Positions 10,641 through 23,029 are shown, numbered from the stretch's first letter. The stretch is DNA of 64,000 nt from Oasisia sp. SBJ-2009 (GCA_964017155.1 OZ024865.1:45040696-45104695); one strand, 5' to 3'. Notes: a model not told the origin generated them from the sequence alone. Translations and numbers: made by a program.

Positions 10641-12059
10641 ACGTGTAGCAAAAGGTGCCTAGATGATGTTCATCATTCGTTGGTTTATGTGACAATTGAG
10701 TTAACATTAGATATTATAATCACCATATTCCAAATGTACTCATGCATATTCCCTTGTGTCAAATTAGATGAATAAATGTAAATGTTATGGCAAACGGTAT
10801 CCTGACTGCGCAACCACTACCAAGGTTGGTCAGTGAACTCTCTGTATTCGCACGTAGGTGTGTCGTGTCACAATATTCGACGGTGGTTTGCGTCAATTTG
10901 TATTCCTTCTTCCTAGTGCACTGTATGTCTGTTGAATTCTGAGGTATAGTCGGCGGCACTGATAATGTTGCTTTTATCAATGAAATATAGTGTAATGTAT
11001 TACAAGTTTTGTTGTTTGCATTTATAGTGGTGTTTACGGGTCTATGTGTTACACTTTGAAGACAGAAGTAACCAGCGACCATTGTGGAGAGAATGTTCTC
11101 CGAATGTGCACCTGCATGGTTTCTTGTAACCGTAAAGACTGTATGCTGAACACATCGCTACAATGAAGCTACTGCTATGATATTGATTTGTTTTGGGGTG
11201 TTTTTATTTTTTGTCCAAATAAGCTTACACGAACATTGCATATTTACGAGATATTTCCTTGAAATATCAATCCTAGCATGCGATAGGCCTACAGTAATTA
11301 TATTCGCATAATTCAGTGATGTTCAACAGTACTTTACATGTCTCATTAGTAATACAAGCTTAGAAGAATGGACATGGTTAATTACACTGTAGTCGTCCAT
11401 TTTATCAGAGCCAATGTTGTGCTAAAAAGGTAAATGATGGAAGCATACAATTTATTTTCATGGAATAACTGCATAGAAACATATCGCACAGGAAGCGTTA
11501 GTCGTTGAGATCATCATGCATAAAATATATTGCCAAATCCAATGCACATTGGCAGTACTAGTTGCAGGTAAATGTCGAAAATTAGTGAAGTTCATGTAAA
11601 ATATTTGGTCACAATTGTCTAAGAAATCTTACTGATAACTTTTGTGACACAACGCGACGACGGGATGCGTGAGGTGTAACGTAGTATTAATAGGTGCAAT
11701 TGTTCTTCAAGTATTCTTCATTGGTTGGAAACACGTCTTGAAGATGGACACTTCGGTTATTACATCACGGGATGCTTCATTCCGATGATATATTGCGAAG
11801 ATATTGCGATGCCACTGTGGTCAATTAACAAAGTGCATTTGCAACGGAAATTCGGCTGGTGGCGGATAATTGTGTCGCATCATGTATTAGATAGCGTCTC
11901 AATGTTACAAAGACCTGTGCATGGAACATTGTAGATCAGCACATATCAGGTATATGTGTCTCCGTGAAAGGTCACCAGTTCGTACATGTTGTTGGTAGAT
12001 TGTTTCACCTTTAACACACAACCGGACATAATTACTTCTATTTTGTTATTCATTCAACT

Positions 12060-13580
12060 TTAGGACGCCTATACATTACGAACAACACTCTACACTATAC
12101 GATATGCACAACAGCCTAATCGGACTTTGCTCTGGCTTGCTTGACCTTTCTCTGGATCATAAATAACATATACGTTAATGCATGCAACTAGCTTATGTGT
12201 TTTTATTTAGTATTTTGAATTATATATTGTATTGTTTTTTATTCACTACACAAAGTAATAAATCTGTGCTGTCATAAATAATTAATCTTATCATCAACTA
12301 GCTATTGAAATACATTTTCGAATTGGCTGATGATAATAAACTTGATATATTAACCCACATGACCGACGTGATCTTCATAACGTAACACATTGCATGGGGT
12401 ATATCATTAAATGGGGGCTACGACGGATGTGATTTAATGCATGCTTTCTTGGGACATATATCATATTCCATACCAAATTTTGATATACAATTTTAATATA
12501 CTACATTTATATGCCATTGCCAAGACACCCATACGTTAGAAACCACACTCTAAACAATACGAAATGCACAACAGTCTTATCCGACATCGCTACGACTTGC
12601 TTGACCTTTCACTGGAACGTAAATAACATATCGGTTAAAGTTTATATTTTCTTATTTTATATTATATTTGGTTTCATGTACTACACAAAGCCATTACTAT
12701 ATGCATTCGGAAATAATTACTCCGATCATCAACTAGCTATGTTTACATTGAGGTAAATTTTCGAATTGGCTGATTATAATAAACTTGATATATTAGATCA
12801 CTTGACCGACGTTGTCTTCATAACATAACATATTGCATTGGGTACATAATTAAATGGGGGCTTCGATGAACATGTTATTTTCGTGGGACATATATCAGGA
12901 TATTCCGTACGAAATGTTGATATACAATCTTAATATACTAGTTACATGTCATTGCTTCACTTGCGTGAAGTATGTGGGGATTTGGTATTCACAAGATTGT
13001 AGGTTTCTGAAAACGATTCCCTGCGTTAGAACAACAGGTAATGGTGCAATTTGTCATAAGTCAAGCAAATAATATGTCACTGTCTCTGTCTCTGTCCCTC
13101 TCTGTCCCTCTCTGTCCCTCTCTGTCCCTCTCTCTCCCTCTCTCTCCCTCTCTCTCCCTCTCTCTCCCTCTCTCTCCCTCTCTCTCCCTCTGTCTCCCTC
13201 TCTCTTGCTATATATATCTCTCTCTCCCGTACACTTACGATACCTCGCACAAATTCGAACTAAGGCCTACTTGGACATCCTCTGGTAAGTCAATACAGTT
13301 AAGTTAGTGCATTCATCTATCTGTGTTTCTGTCTATGATCTTCACTCCCTATACTAAGCCACTAAAAATTATACTGGATATTCGACTAGCTATTCATTAT
13401 CATTGCGATGAATTGTAGAATTGACAGATTATAACAAGCTTGATATAATTATTACATCACTTGAAGGATGTTGCAGTCATTCTTATGAACGTAACATATG
13501 TTATTGATAGATGCAGACTGAAATGGTTGTGATGAAACGCATACTTTCTGGAAACATATATTGGGATATTTATTATAGTA
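12060..13580. repeat. Three diverged tandem repeats of about 450-650 bp
   Basis: Blocks near 12060-12510, 12511-12950 and 13370-13580 share the order GCACAACAG...CTTGCTTGACCTTTC...AACTAGCTAT...AATAAACTTGATATATTA...GGGACATATAT. The third is partial and more diverged, with the minisatellite between it and the second. Confidence 0.6.
13091..13200. repeat. 10-bp pyrimidine minisatellite
   Basis: Eleven consecutive 10-mers: four TCTGTCCCTC, six TCTCTCCCTC and one TGTCTCCCTC. Simple CT runs flank it. Confidence 0.95.
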
Positions 13581-14186
13581 ATGTCGTCAATGTGCAAATT
13601 AATCACACATAACAATAGGCCCTGTGCGGGACATATTTTGGTCGGCAGTCAGCGCTACCCGTTGGTAGGCAACCCTCGCTTCGCCACGGGCTGGATATTT
13701 TTTATTTGTTGTGGTGTCGAGCGATCTGTGAGCCACGTCATTGCGGGGCAGGTAGAGGCAGTTGTGACAAATTATGCGGGGCGGAACGGGCGGCAGAACG
13801 AGTTTTTCAATACTAGGTGGGGGCTGCGGTTGAAACGATATTGTTGCTGGGCGGTGAGGGTTCTAGATGTTACCATATTGTTGTACTATACTAAACGTAA
13901 TTCCGCCAGGATAATGAAGTCAAATGAGTTACAATCACTTTTACCTTTCTCCTGTAAAGGAATTCTATGTTCTGTCAATAATATTGCGATCTCACAAATT
14001 GAATTATTTCTTAAAACAGTATTATCGCAACTTGCTCACAGTCTGTTACAAAATACATCAAAAACCGTTTCGAAGGTTGGAACCGTAAATATCAGCAGCT
14101 GTCGATATGTGGACTTTGCGATTAATAGATTATAGTAACTTCCTCGAAGTACTAATATTTAGCAAAGGGTCATTAAACGTGCTATT

Positions 14187-15000
14187 GACCTCCTACAAAG
14201 CAACCACAGCATTACCTGAGGGAGATCGTCTGACAAAAAACCAGCATATCCATTGTATATGGCGGGGTAAATAGAAATGGATTTAATACGTGTTCTTCGA
14301 CGATACATGAAACATCAAACAAATTAGTTAGTGGCAGCGGAAACTACTGCATGTATAGTTTGTGATTCACTTGAATGAAGTTCTCTTATTCTATAAAACA
14401 CCAACAAAAACAGTCGTGTATCAACTTCGTGGTGTGTCGTGATTTAACCTTTTTCACGTCGGCGTCACTCCGCAGAAGAGCAGCGTAATGTTTGCAAGTC
14501 ACCCAAAGGGCCATTTTATCACAAACCAACATACAACGAAAAACAGTACAGGCTGGTCAGACAAAGTTAAACTCAACAAAAACATGTAAACCCATGCGTT
14601 GTAGTTAACGGCACAACGAGAGTGTTGCATGTTTGAATGTGTTTAACTGTTTTTGTTTGTTTCGCCTAACATTTCTAACGTTCGTGTGTTGGTGGTTTGC
14701 CCTCATAAACCTTTGATTGGTTTATGATACATTGCACCGTTACCCGACTTGCTAATGCAGGGAAGCACCCATAGAGTGGTCTGTTGCGACACAATTTGAA
14801 GAAGAAAAAGTAAAGCTGCGACATATGTGCAAGCATCGCATTCACATATACATAAATTCAGACTACACGTCATCGAACCAAATATGATGCATTCAGACAG
14901 CTCGTTGTCACGCAAAGCATTCACATATATTATATACAGACTACCCGCTGTCGAACACAACTACACACGTTCATATAATACGCTCGCTCACACAACTCTT
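14187..15000. other. Start of macro-repeat unit 1, no gene seen
   Basis: The sequence from CTCCTACAAAGCAACCACAG onward is repeated at 40129 and 63236. From about 14600 it matches 42090 onward with very few changes. Only short ORFs without motifs are present. Confidence 0.65.
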
Positions 15001-15017
15001 CCCTTCGGCTGCACATA

Positions 15018-15640
15018 GGGGATGTAGGGGCATGTCCGTACACTTAAGATGAAACACGCCGTAGATAATGCATTGTGTGGTCGCTAAGAGGATGATATTT
15101 ACCATTCAGAATGAGCAATCATATTACTTCGTTGTTAGTTAGTTAGTTAGAAATCGCATGTCCCATCAGATATTTACATATTTAGGCATATGTAGAGGCA
15201 TACCTTTGTGCGGACATGCACAAAGGTACGGAGCGTGCGATTATGCCTCAGGAATGGCAAAGCAACAGTTGGTCTCACAGAGCTGACTATTAACCGCAAT
15301 ACTGATATGTATTTGTATGTGTAGGCTACATGAACGTGAATTACTTTAAGAAAAATTTACAAGAAACACCAGAGAACACAAATCAACGGTTTCAATTTTT
15401 CATATATAAGTCCACGTCATTTGATATCTTGGTTTCTTTTGTCTGTGAGCAATGATCAATTAAGCTTTATTTATTTAACGGACGTAATGATACAAAACAT
15501 GATAAATGTGAGGCCAATACGATATAGCCTATTGCACATTGATGAAGCATTGAACTATATAAAATAAAAGTGTGATAATATTAAATAATCGTATAATAAT
15601 CATCATATATTATCTCACAGCAAAGTTGTCTATAATATTT
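15018..15640. mobile_element. Truncated copy of the GGGG-terminal TIR element
   Basis: It begins TA/GGGGATGTAGGGGCATGTCC and follows the left half of the 20111-21352 element, including the GTTAGTTAGTTAG and GTGCGGACATGC blocks. Homology stops at ATATTTGTGG (15643), next to the signal-exon relic. The right terminus is missing. Confidence 0.6.
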
Positions 15641-15678
15641 GTGGTAAGCTTCAGCAATGCGATGATATATTTTGCCAT
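15610..15678 (-). pseudogene. Diverged signal-peptide exon relic of the secreted protein family
   Basis: On the minus strand the ATG at 15678-15676 opens MAKYIIALLK, aligning with [10 protein letters not shown] of the intact genes. It then runs into unrelated sequence and a TAA at 15612-15610. A CAG acceptor precedes it, as in the intact genes. A likely non-coding first exon lies upstream: TTGTCTGCCCG followed by GTAAG at 15855, matching the TTGTCTGCTCG/GTAAG end of the intact first exons, with an intron of only about 170 bp. The 3' part appears cut off by the truncated TIR element. No downstream module exons were found. Confidence 0.6.
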
Positions 15679-15990
15679 AACTTCTGTCTTTCTATGAAAT
15701 AAGCAAATGCATGTGATGGCCATCTTACTAAAATGCGAAGTATTGTAATGTCCCCAATAAACTAACAGATTCAATGAAGTATGAAACAAACCAACTTACC
15801 TACAAAGCATATGACAACAAGAAGAGAAGAAAATTCCATGAAACGTGTCACTTACCGGGCAGACAACGCCTTCAGCTGTGTCCTATGGTGCAACACACAC
15901 GGGAGTCAGAGGACTCATCACAAACATTACACATCAAGGTATTCACACAATTGTATTATGTTGTTATTTGTAATGTCAACCTCCATGTGG

Positions 15991-16570
15991 TCTTAAATGA
16001 TGCATCGACGTTTAGTAATAGACAATTGTGATCAGTCATCCGAAACCCATCTACCTAAAACACATAACTTATCAAGCATTCCACTCCATATGCCCAATGA
16101 TGTAAAACATGTCATTCGTAAAACACACATTTACATGTTACATGTGTGTAGCCGGATTAATAATTATATCGTTCATGTTTGTGATGAATCCTCCAAACTA
16201 CAGCAAGCTGCAGTGGCTGCCAATAGCAATAACTAAGATAAATGAATATTGTTCTACTCACGCAAGAAGTCCTGACTGGCCACGCACAGCAAAATCTCTC
16301 CCATTGTGTAGGCCGGCATCAGAAAAACGATACCGCTGCGCTCGAGTGAACACAGTCAACCGGGTGTCTTAAGTGCAAGACGCCGGTGGATGACAACTCA
16401 CTCACGTGGCTGCTTCAACACTGTGCAACTTGCTGCCACACCGTGTCGGCAATCTAATAGTGGACCATTCAAACATTGCAAAGTCCTCTAGAATTGTTTT
16501 ATCGGCATTGTTTTTTTTAAATAAAGGGCAGCCAGGCTAAATCAATCATGAGGAAAGTAAGAGAAACATG
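15991..16570. repeat. Duplicated block, copy 1
   Basis: Shares the order AAATGATGCATC...GTAATAGACAATTGTGATCAGTCATCC...GCAAGCTGCAGTGGCTG...CCGCTGCGCTCGAGTGAACACAG with 17157-17760. No coding potential is recognised. Confidence 0.7.
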
Positions 16571-17156
16571 ACTAGGTGAATGCTCCGATCAGTTTTGAAT
16601 TTAATGGCCATTATACGAAGGTCACGAACTCAACTGAGTTTTAATTTAGGTTTTTATCTTACTGATGAAATACATTCTCAGGGAGTCGATCTCTACATAG
16701 CAGTAGCGATTTTACGATCAGGGCACTGATTGGCTGAGATATAAGTTGTACAACTTTGTACATAAACAAAGATGCATAGGATACTGCATCACAAAAATTG
16801 GATTATCTCGAAATATGTTTTTCTTGTATGCACAAGTTAGCTTATTCACTATTGCCATGTTAACCTGTTTTGAAAACAATACAATACAATATCGGCAAAA
16901 AGTCATGGGAACATCAAGAAACATTGACGCTGATCTGTTTCATGTTCTGAGCAACTTCCTATATCTATGTTTCCATGTGTGTCAATTATTTCTTGATGTG
17001 ATGATATTGCATTCCTGACAATACTGTTAACAATAAACAATAAATTAATAGTTGTATAAATATTTCAATTTGAAACATGACACATGTCAGTTTTTTTGCT
17101 GTTCCCATGACTTGTTGTCGGAACTGTACATGTCAATATACAACACGTCAATCTTG
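16571..17156. other. Non-coding stretch between duplicated blocks
   Basis: Repeated almost unchanged at about 44060-44650. The two overlapping 68- and 90-codon ORFs on opposite strands here are preserved only because the whole stretch is. I see no motif in either. Confidence 0.5.
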
Positions 17157-17760
17157 TATTAAATGATGCATCTACGTTTAGTAATAGACAATTGTGATCA
17201 GTCATCCAAAATCCATTTACGTAAAACACACAATTTATCAAACACTTTGCGCCACATGACCACTGATGTAAAATATATCATTCTTAAAACACAGAGCATG
17301 TAACATAATAATGTGACATGCTCTGTGTTTTACGAATGATATGTTTTAGTGGTCATGTGGCGCAGAGTGTTTGATAAATTACGGTTATATATACATTATA
17401 TATGTAACCGTAGTAATAAATATATCATTAATGTTTGTGATTAATCATCTAACTACTGCAAGCTGCAGTGGCTGTCAATAGCACAACTAAGATAAATGAC
17501 AACAATTATATATCCCATTGTGTAGGCCAGCACCAGACAACTATACCGCTGCGCTCGAGTGAACACAGTCATTCGCGTGTCTTAAGTGCATAATGTCAGT
17601 GGGTGACAGCTCACTCCAGTGACTGCTTCAACAATGTGCAACTTGCTGTGTCGGAAATATAATAGTGGATCAGTCAAACATTGAACAGTCCTCTAGAATG
17701 TTTCTATCGGTATCGTGTTTTAATAGCGGGCATCAATGCTAGATGGGATGAGGAAAATTA
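17157..17760. repeat. Duplicated block, copy 2, containing a hairpin
   Basis: Second copy of the 15991-16570 block. It differs mainly by a long inverted repeat in its middle. Confidence 0.7.
17233..17379. repeat. 147-bp near-perfect hairpin
   Basis: Arms of about 68 bp start ATTTATCAAACACTTTGCGC and end with the complement GCGCAGAGTGTTTGATAAAT. A few mismatches occur, with a turn near 17305. A second small hairpin (ACGGTTATATATACA) follows at 17381-17411. The same structure is at 44730-44876. Confidence 0.85.
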
Positions 17761-17816
17761 ATAGGGTGGATGCCACGATCAGTTTTTAATTTAAAGGTCA
17801 TTTGAAAGATCACGTT

Positions 17817-18110
17817 TCTTAAGCGGTTTGAGAAAAAGCGAACTGTTGATATAATAGATCGTTCACTGAGTAATCCGTTGACATGTAGTCAATCAAAGAC
17901 GGCATTAAGACAGACTGTTTGTGTTTTTGTGTTTTGGTTCTCGGGCGAGCGTCGGTTAGTCATAAAACAAACCATACTACCTCATGGTATAGGGTAATCA
18001 GTCTAATAAAAAGTAATGTGTAAAAACGCGATTTTAATACCATGCATTTTGTTGCAGTGTTAGCTGTCTAATACTTCACACAGATACGAGCCGCTGAAAA
18101 CATTGACCAT
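17817..18110 (+). repeat. Dispersed repeat family member (CTCGGGCG...GTTAGCTGTCTAA)
   Basis: Carries the order GAGAAAAAGCGAAC, TCAATCAAAGACG, GTTCTCGGGCG, ATGGTATAGGGTAATCA, GTGTTAGCTGTCTAA. Other members, in either orientation, are near 1380-1735, 2080-2340, 3870-4150, 4540-4760, 27190-27520, 27900-28150, 29700-29970, 30400-30620, 45310-45590, 53820-54130, 54560-54790, 56290-56560 and 57000-57200. Termini are undefined. Confidence 0.55.
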
Positions 18111-19695
18111 TATATTGAGACACACACGCACGCACCTATTCCTCCATTTGTCACTTACCCGTATGTTTTCTTTTCTCAAGATAATTCATATATATGACAT
18201 ACTTTTTCTAGTTTTGCTTGGACCGCTGCAACCTTTTCTGGGCCTCCTGGAAAGTATCCCCGTTTTTGCACCGATTCTACCTGCTGTATGTACGCGTGAG
18301 TTGTATACTTATCTGCTATTCATCTTATAATATACGTGTCTTACTTTGTATGTATCTTCTATGTACCACAGTTCCTTGTATGTCTAGCTTTCAATGATTT
18401 CTATCTGATTGATGTTGGAGTATATTAGTGTGTCATTTTCTTCCATCACCTTTCGAGTCAATTTATTCACCTTCTCGTATGTTAGCGCATATTGTTTTGT
18501 CGTCGTCGAAGCGAAGATGACTGAGATATACTCCATCTATCAAGAAGCCTCTAATTTTCCAAGTAACAAATACGTTGGTAAATATACTAAAATATCGCTT
18601 ATTACGCAACAATTATTTACATTATGTGTGTATGTTTTATGTATTCATGTGAGTCTGCATATATGTCGTTACGCGTGATTGTGTGCGTGCTCTTTGGTAA
18701 GATTGTGTTTTTGTGTACAATATGTTTTTCATAAGATACGTGGGTTTTTGTTTGTAGGAATATGTTAGATTTCAGTAATATATATATATGTCATAGTTAC
18801 GATATATGTCATAGTTAACTTTTCAACACAAATATACACTGGAATATTCACGTTTTACACACTTCAGTAACCGACATCACTGAATGCGAAGCTATGTTTT
18901 ATGACGTACCGACCTATGCACAAACATAAAAACAAACATGCAAGAACATGAGGTGTTCATCATGTCGTCTTTGCATGTCTACGTCCATACGATAAAGAAT
19001 TGATACGAGCCGCTGAAAACATTGACCATTATATTGAGACACACACGCACGCACATATTCCTCAATTTGTCAGTTACCTGTATGTTTTCTTTTCTCAAGA
19101 TAATTTATATATGATATTCTTTTTCTAGCTTTGCTTGGACCGCTGCAGCAACCTTTTCTGTGCCTGCTGGAAAGTATCCACGTGTTTGCACCGATTCTAC
19201 CTGCTGTATGTACGCGTGAGTTGTATAGTTATCTGCTATTCATCTTATAATATACGTTTCTTACTTTGTATGTATCTTATGTGTACCACAGTTCCTTGTC
19301 TGTCTAGCTTTCAATGGTTTCTATCTGATTGATGCTGGAGTATATTAGTGTGTCATTTTCTACCATCACCTTTCGAGTCAATTTATTCACCTTCACGTAT
19401 GTTAGCGCATACTGTTTTGTCGTCGTCGAAGCGAAGATGACTGAGATATACTCCATCTATCATGAAGCCTCTAATTTTCCAGGTAACAAATACGTTGGTA
19501 AATATACTCAAATATCGCTTATTACACAAAAATTATTTACATTATGTGTGTATGTTTTATGTATTAATGTGAGTCTGCATATATGTCGTTACGCGTGATT
19601 GTGTGCGTGCTGTTTGGTAAGATTGTATGTGTGTGTACAGTATGTTTTTCATAAGATACGTGGGTTTTTGTTTGTGGGAATATGTTAGATTTAAG

Positions 19696-19773
<78 letters not shown>

Positions 19774-19930
19774 TACGATATATGTCATAGTTAACTTTTC
19801 AACAAAAATATACACTGCAATATTCTCGTTTTACACACTTGAGTAACCGACATCATTGAATGCGAAGCTATGTTTTATGACGTACCAACCTATGCACAAA
19901 AATAAAAACAAACATACAAGAACATGAGAT
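18077..19930. repeat. Two tandem copies of about 927 bp
   Basis: ATACGAGCCGCTGAAAACATTG occurs at 18085 and about 927 bp later at 19007, followed in both by nearly the same sequence. Unit 2 has only one copy (from about 45582). The block is an inverted, diverged relative of the palindrome spacer (e.g. 3500-3850). No gene is recognised. Confidence 0.8.
19698..19768. repeat. (AT)n microsatellite
   Basis: TA run inside the second 927 bp copy; the first copy has only a short run at the same place (18778-18790). Confidence 0.95.
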
Positions 19931-20110
19931 GTTCATCATGTCGTCTTTGCATGTCTACGTCCATACGATAAAGAATTGGTTATGAAACACTGTGCAGTCC
20001 TAAACCACGACAACAAACTTGTACGAATGATATGGAACACTTTATTTCTATGACATCACGCTGGCTAAATTGAACAAAAAGGCTAAATTGTAATTTCATA
20101 GAATCCAGTA

Positions 20111-21352
20111 GGGGAAGAAGGGGCATGTCCGCACACACAAGGTGATACACGCTATAGATAATGCATTGTGTGTGCTAAGAGGGTGATATTTAGCATTCAT
20201 AATGAGCAGTCATATTACTCTGCTGTTAGTTAGTTAAAAAATCTTTTATCCCATCAGATATGTCAATATTTGGTCAAATGTAGAGGCATAGCTTTGTGCG
20301 GACATGCCCCAAGGTACGGGGCATAGCCGCACTATGTGTGCGAGTATGCCCCAGGAATGGCGAAGCAACAGCTGGTCTCACAGCGTTGAATATTAACTGC
20401 AGTAATAATATGTATTGGTACGTGTAGGCTACAGGCACGTGCATTACGTTTAAAAAACTTACAAGAAACACCAGAGAACACAAATCAAAGGTTTGAAGTT
20501 TTCATATATTAGTAAAGTTGAGAAAATAGTGGCCTTGAATCATAGTCCACGTTTATTCCTCTTTAAGCGTCAAAGCAAACAACAACATAGATTTGTAACG
20601 GGTAAAGTCAAACTTTGCAACCCAGCTTCTCTGATGCCTTCTAGCTAAAACCAGCATATGTGGCTTCGTACCGCGCAAAGTCAAATTCAAAACTCAGTTT
20701 GTCGGGCGTGCGAGCATGTCTTTGTATGGACTAACGTATACGGGCAAAGTTCTATATTATAGATTATACTTCATTTGTCATCTTGTTGAACAATTAAGTT
20801 TTATTTGTTTAATGGACCTAATGATACACAACATGGAAAATGTGAGGCCAACACGATATAGCCTATCGCACATTGATGAAACAATGAAAATATATAAAAG
20901 TATGATAACTTAAAAGGTATATATTATACTATCTCACATCAACGTTTCCTATAATATTTGTGCTATGCAACTGAAGTATCTAAATATGTATCTAAGGAGA
21001 CTATACAATATTATAGGCACCGATGCATGAAATACGTCTGCACGGCGGGTGGGGCATGACCGCACAGGCCTATGCCAACATGCCCCAAGCATCCAGCTCG
21101 TGAACAATTCTGAATTGCGCGAAAATGCTGCTTAAGAAAGTATCCTTTATTTCCCACATCATAAAACATAAAAATGCGATTTGGAATTATGAAAGAAAAT
21201 TGATATGCATGTCTTACAGTTAATGTAATACACGTAGCAGCATATGAGTTTAAGAAAATAACATTTTATGGGTTAGACGTTGCTGCTTAGCATGATTCTA
21301 CTATCCAGATATTAGGCGATGCCTCAAAGTGCGGACATGCCCCTACTTCCCC
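20111..21352. mobile_element. Non-autonomous DNA transposon with TIRs and TA flanks
   Basis: Terminal inverted repeats of about 24 bp (GGGGAAGNAGGGGCATGTCC...) differ at one base and are flanked by TA on both sides (20109-20110 and 21353-21354). This is the pattern of Tc1/mariner-type insertion. The inside has no transposase ORF but repeats the terminal GTGCGGACATGCCCC motif. Other copies: 46695-47952 complete; 15018, 40964 and 42506 left ends only. The superfamily is inference from TA flanks. Confidence 0.7.
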
Positions 21353-21589
21353 TATCTGCAGCGTATTTTATGAACACAACGTGACACACTAGTTTTCGTC
21401 GAAATAAAACTGCAGGTGTAATTTAAATGTGTACGCACTCTTTGACGAAAGCTTTAAACATAGTATTGGTTTTGTCTCCTTCTCGAACCGATGTATGCAG
21501 ATACATTAAATTATATGTCCGTATATATATGTCAACATGTGTCGAAATTAAATTATACTTGATGAATATGCATTTTTTGTTAGGATGTA

Positions 21590-22380
21590 TGTTGGAATAC
21601 CGGACAAGCTCAAACGAAGAAGGGTTGTCGCAATTCCCTGATGACATATATCAAGAAGATCTGGACAACATCCCACTGTATTACGAAGACAAGCGCCGAT
21701 GAAATTTCAACCACGGGTGAAATGGTAGAGCAATTGCCGGCCTGACAAATGGCAAAGCACATGGGGAGATGGAATTCCTTGGGAAGTATGCATGCAAGGA
21801 GGAGAACATCTGTTCAGCATATATCACCAACTAAGCACCATGTTTAGGATGTGTGTTCTATACCACAATCATGGAAGGATGCTAACATTGTAACCAACTA
21901 CATGAAAAGTGATCGACCAGAGAGTGGGAACAAAAGTGGAAACTCTCTTTTTTCGATAGCAGGCAAGATCTTCACCAGCATACTACATAACAGAATATAT
22001 ATCCACATAACACCAAACGTAGTTGCGGAGACACAATGTGGCTTCAGAAGTAACCGGGGCACCTTGGATATGATATTTTGTCACCGACAGCTACAAGAAA
22101 ATTACTTCAGATCGGCCACTGTACATAGTGTATGTCGACTTCAGTAAGGCGTTCGATACAGTTTGGAGGACCGGGATATGGTAGCTACTGAAGAAGTATT
22201 GATGCCTAGAGAAGTCCACAACTATGAGCGAAGCTCTACATACCGGAATGACGGCGAATGTTAGTGTTGGAGGGGAAGTCTCGGAATCGTTCAGTGTTAC
22301 AAATTGGGTCAAACAAGGTTGTGTACCGGCCCCCACGCTCTTCTCCATATTCCTATAGGGTGTGGTATCATTAACCAACG
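21590..22380 (+). pseudogene. Non-LTR reverse transcriptase relic
   Basis: Broken frames give, in order: DDIYQEDLDNIP, AIAGLTNGKAHG, SWKDANIVTNYMKSDRPESG, SLFSIAGKIFTSILHNRI, QCGFRSNRGTLDMIFCHRQL, DFSKAFDTV, SVTNWVKQGCVPAPTLFSIF. These are successive RT blocks of endonuclease/RT retroelements (through the region just before the catalytic FADD, which is absent). There are several stops and frame changes, so it is dead. The palindrome P1 left-arm boundary (22137) falls inside it. Confidence 0.75.
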
Positions 22381-22974
22381 GATTGATCCGCCTTGTATTT
22401 GTTACGGTAATTTGGAATTCTTCTCTGAGCTCGTCAGTTATATTTCGTATTTTAATTTGTGAAGCAGCTTACTTGTTACTTGGTTGTTGTATAAAAACAA
22501 CATTTCAAAATGCCGGCCTTGTATGTGTTCCCATCACATGTGTTTTGTACATCAAACTATATACTTACAAAATAAGTATGAGATATTTAATTGGTAATCA
22601 CCAGGTATATTTTTGCGAAACTCTGAAACTCTGAATTCTGCGAGAGCAATTAGGTAAACACAACTGTTCGTTTGATTCATAGTTTATGTAGCGCTATCTC
22701 AGACTTGACATCGAAAAGGTTGTTCGGCCACTTGAATCAAACGAAGGCACACCAAGTTTACCATAAAGTGGATATCAAAATAATAACTATGATTATACAT
22801 TAAGATGACTGTGGCATACAGATAAAGGTTTATTTATATACAAAAAACTGCCTTCAACAAGATGGCCCCAGCGTAGTTACAGAGTAACACGCTGATCGTA
22901 GTGATTATTTTGACGTGTGGCAATGACATAGTTATCATAGATCTTCATGTACTGTTGCATATCTGCATACTATG

Positions 22975-22979
<5 letters not shown>

Positions 22980-23013
<34 letters not shown>
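22980..23013. repeat. (AT)n microsatellite
   Basis: Short TA run downstream of copy C. Confidence 0.9.

Positions 23014-23029
<16 letters not shown>

Larger units (their letters stand above)
10788..14180. other. Unit-0-specific non-coding block
   Basis: Homology to units 1 and 2 breaks after AATAAATGTAAATGT (10787) and resumes near 14187 (CTCCTACAAAGCAACCACAG, matching 40129 and 63236). The block holds three diverged tandem repeats, a CT-rich minisatellite and one 184-codon ORF (13581-14135) without recognisable motifs. I see no gene I can support. Confidence 0.65.

Noticed and set aside
11028..11200. Possible remnant of the 3' UTR exon after pseudogene B (ACACATCGCTACAATGAAG resembles the CTCGCTACAATAAA region)
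   Set aside because: The match is short and gapped; I cannot separate it from chance without an alignment.
13581..14135. 184-codon plus-strand ORF
   Set aside because: It is long for this AT-rich sequence but has no recognisable domain, no splice or poly(A) context, and no copy in other units to show conservation.
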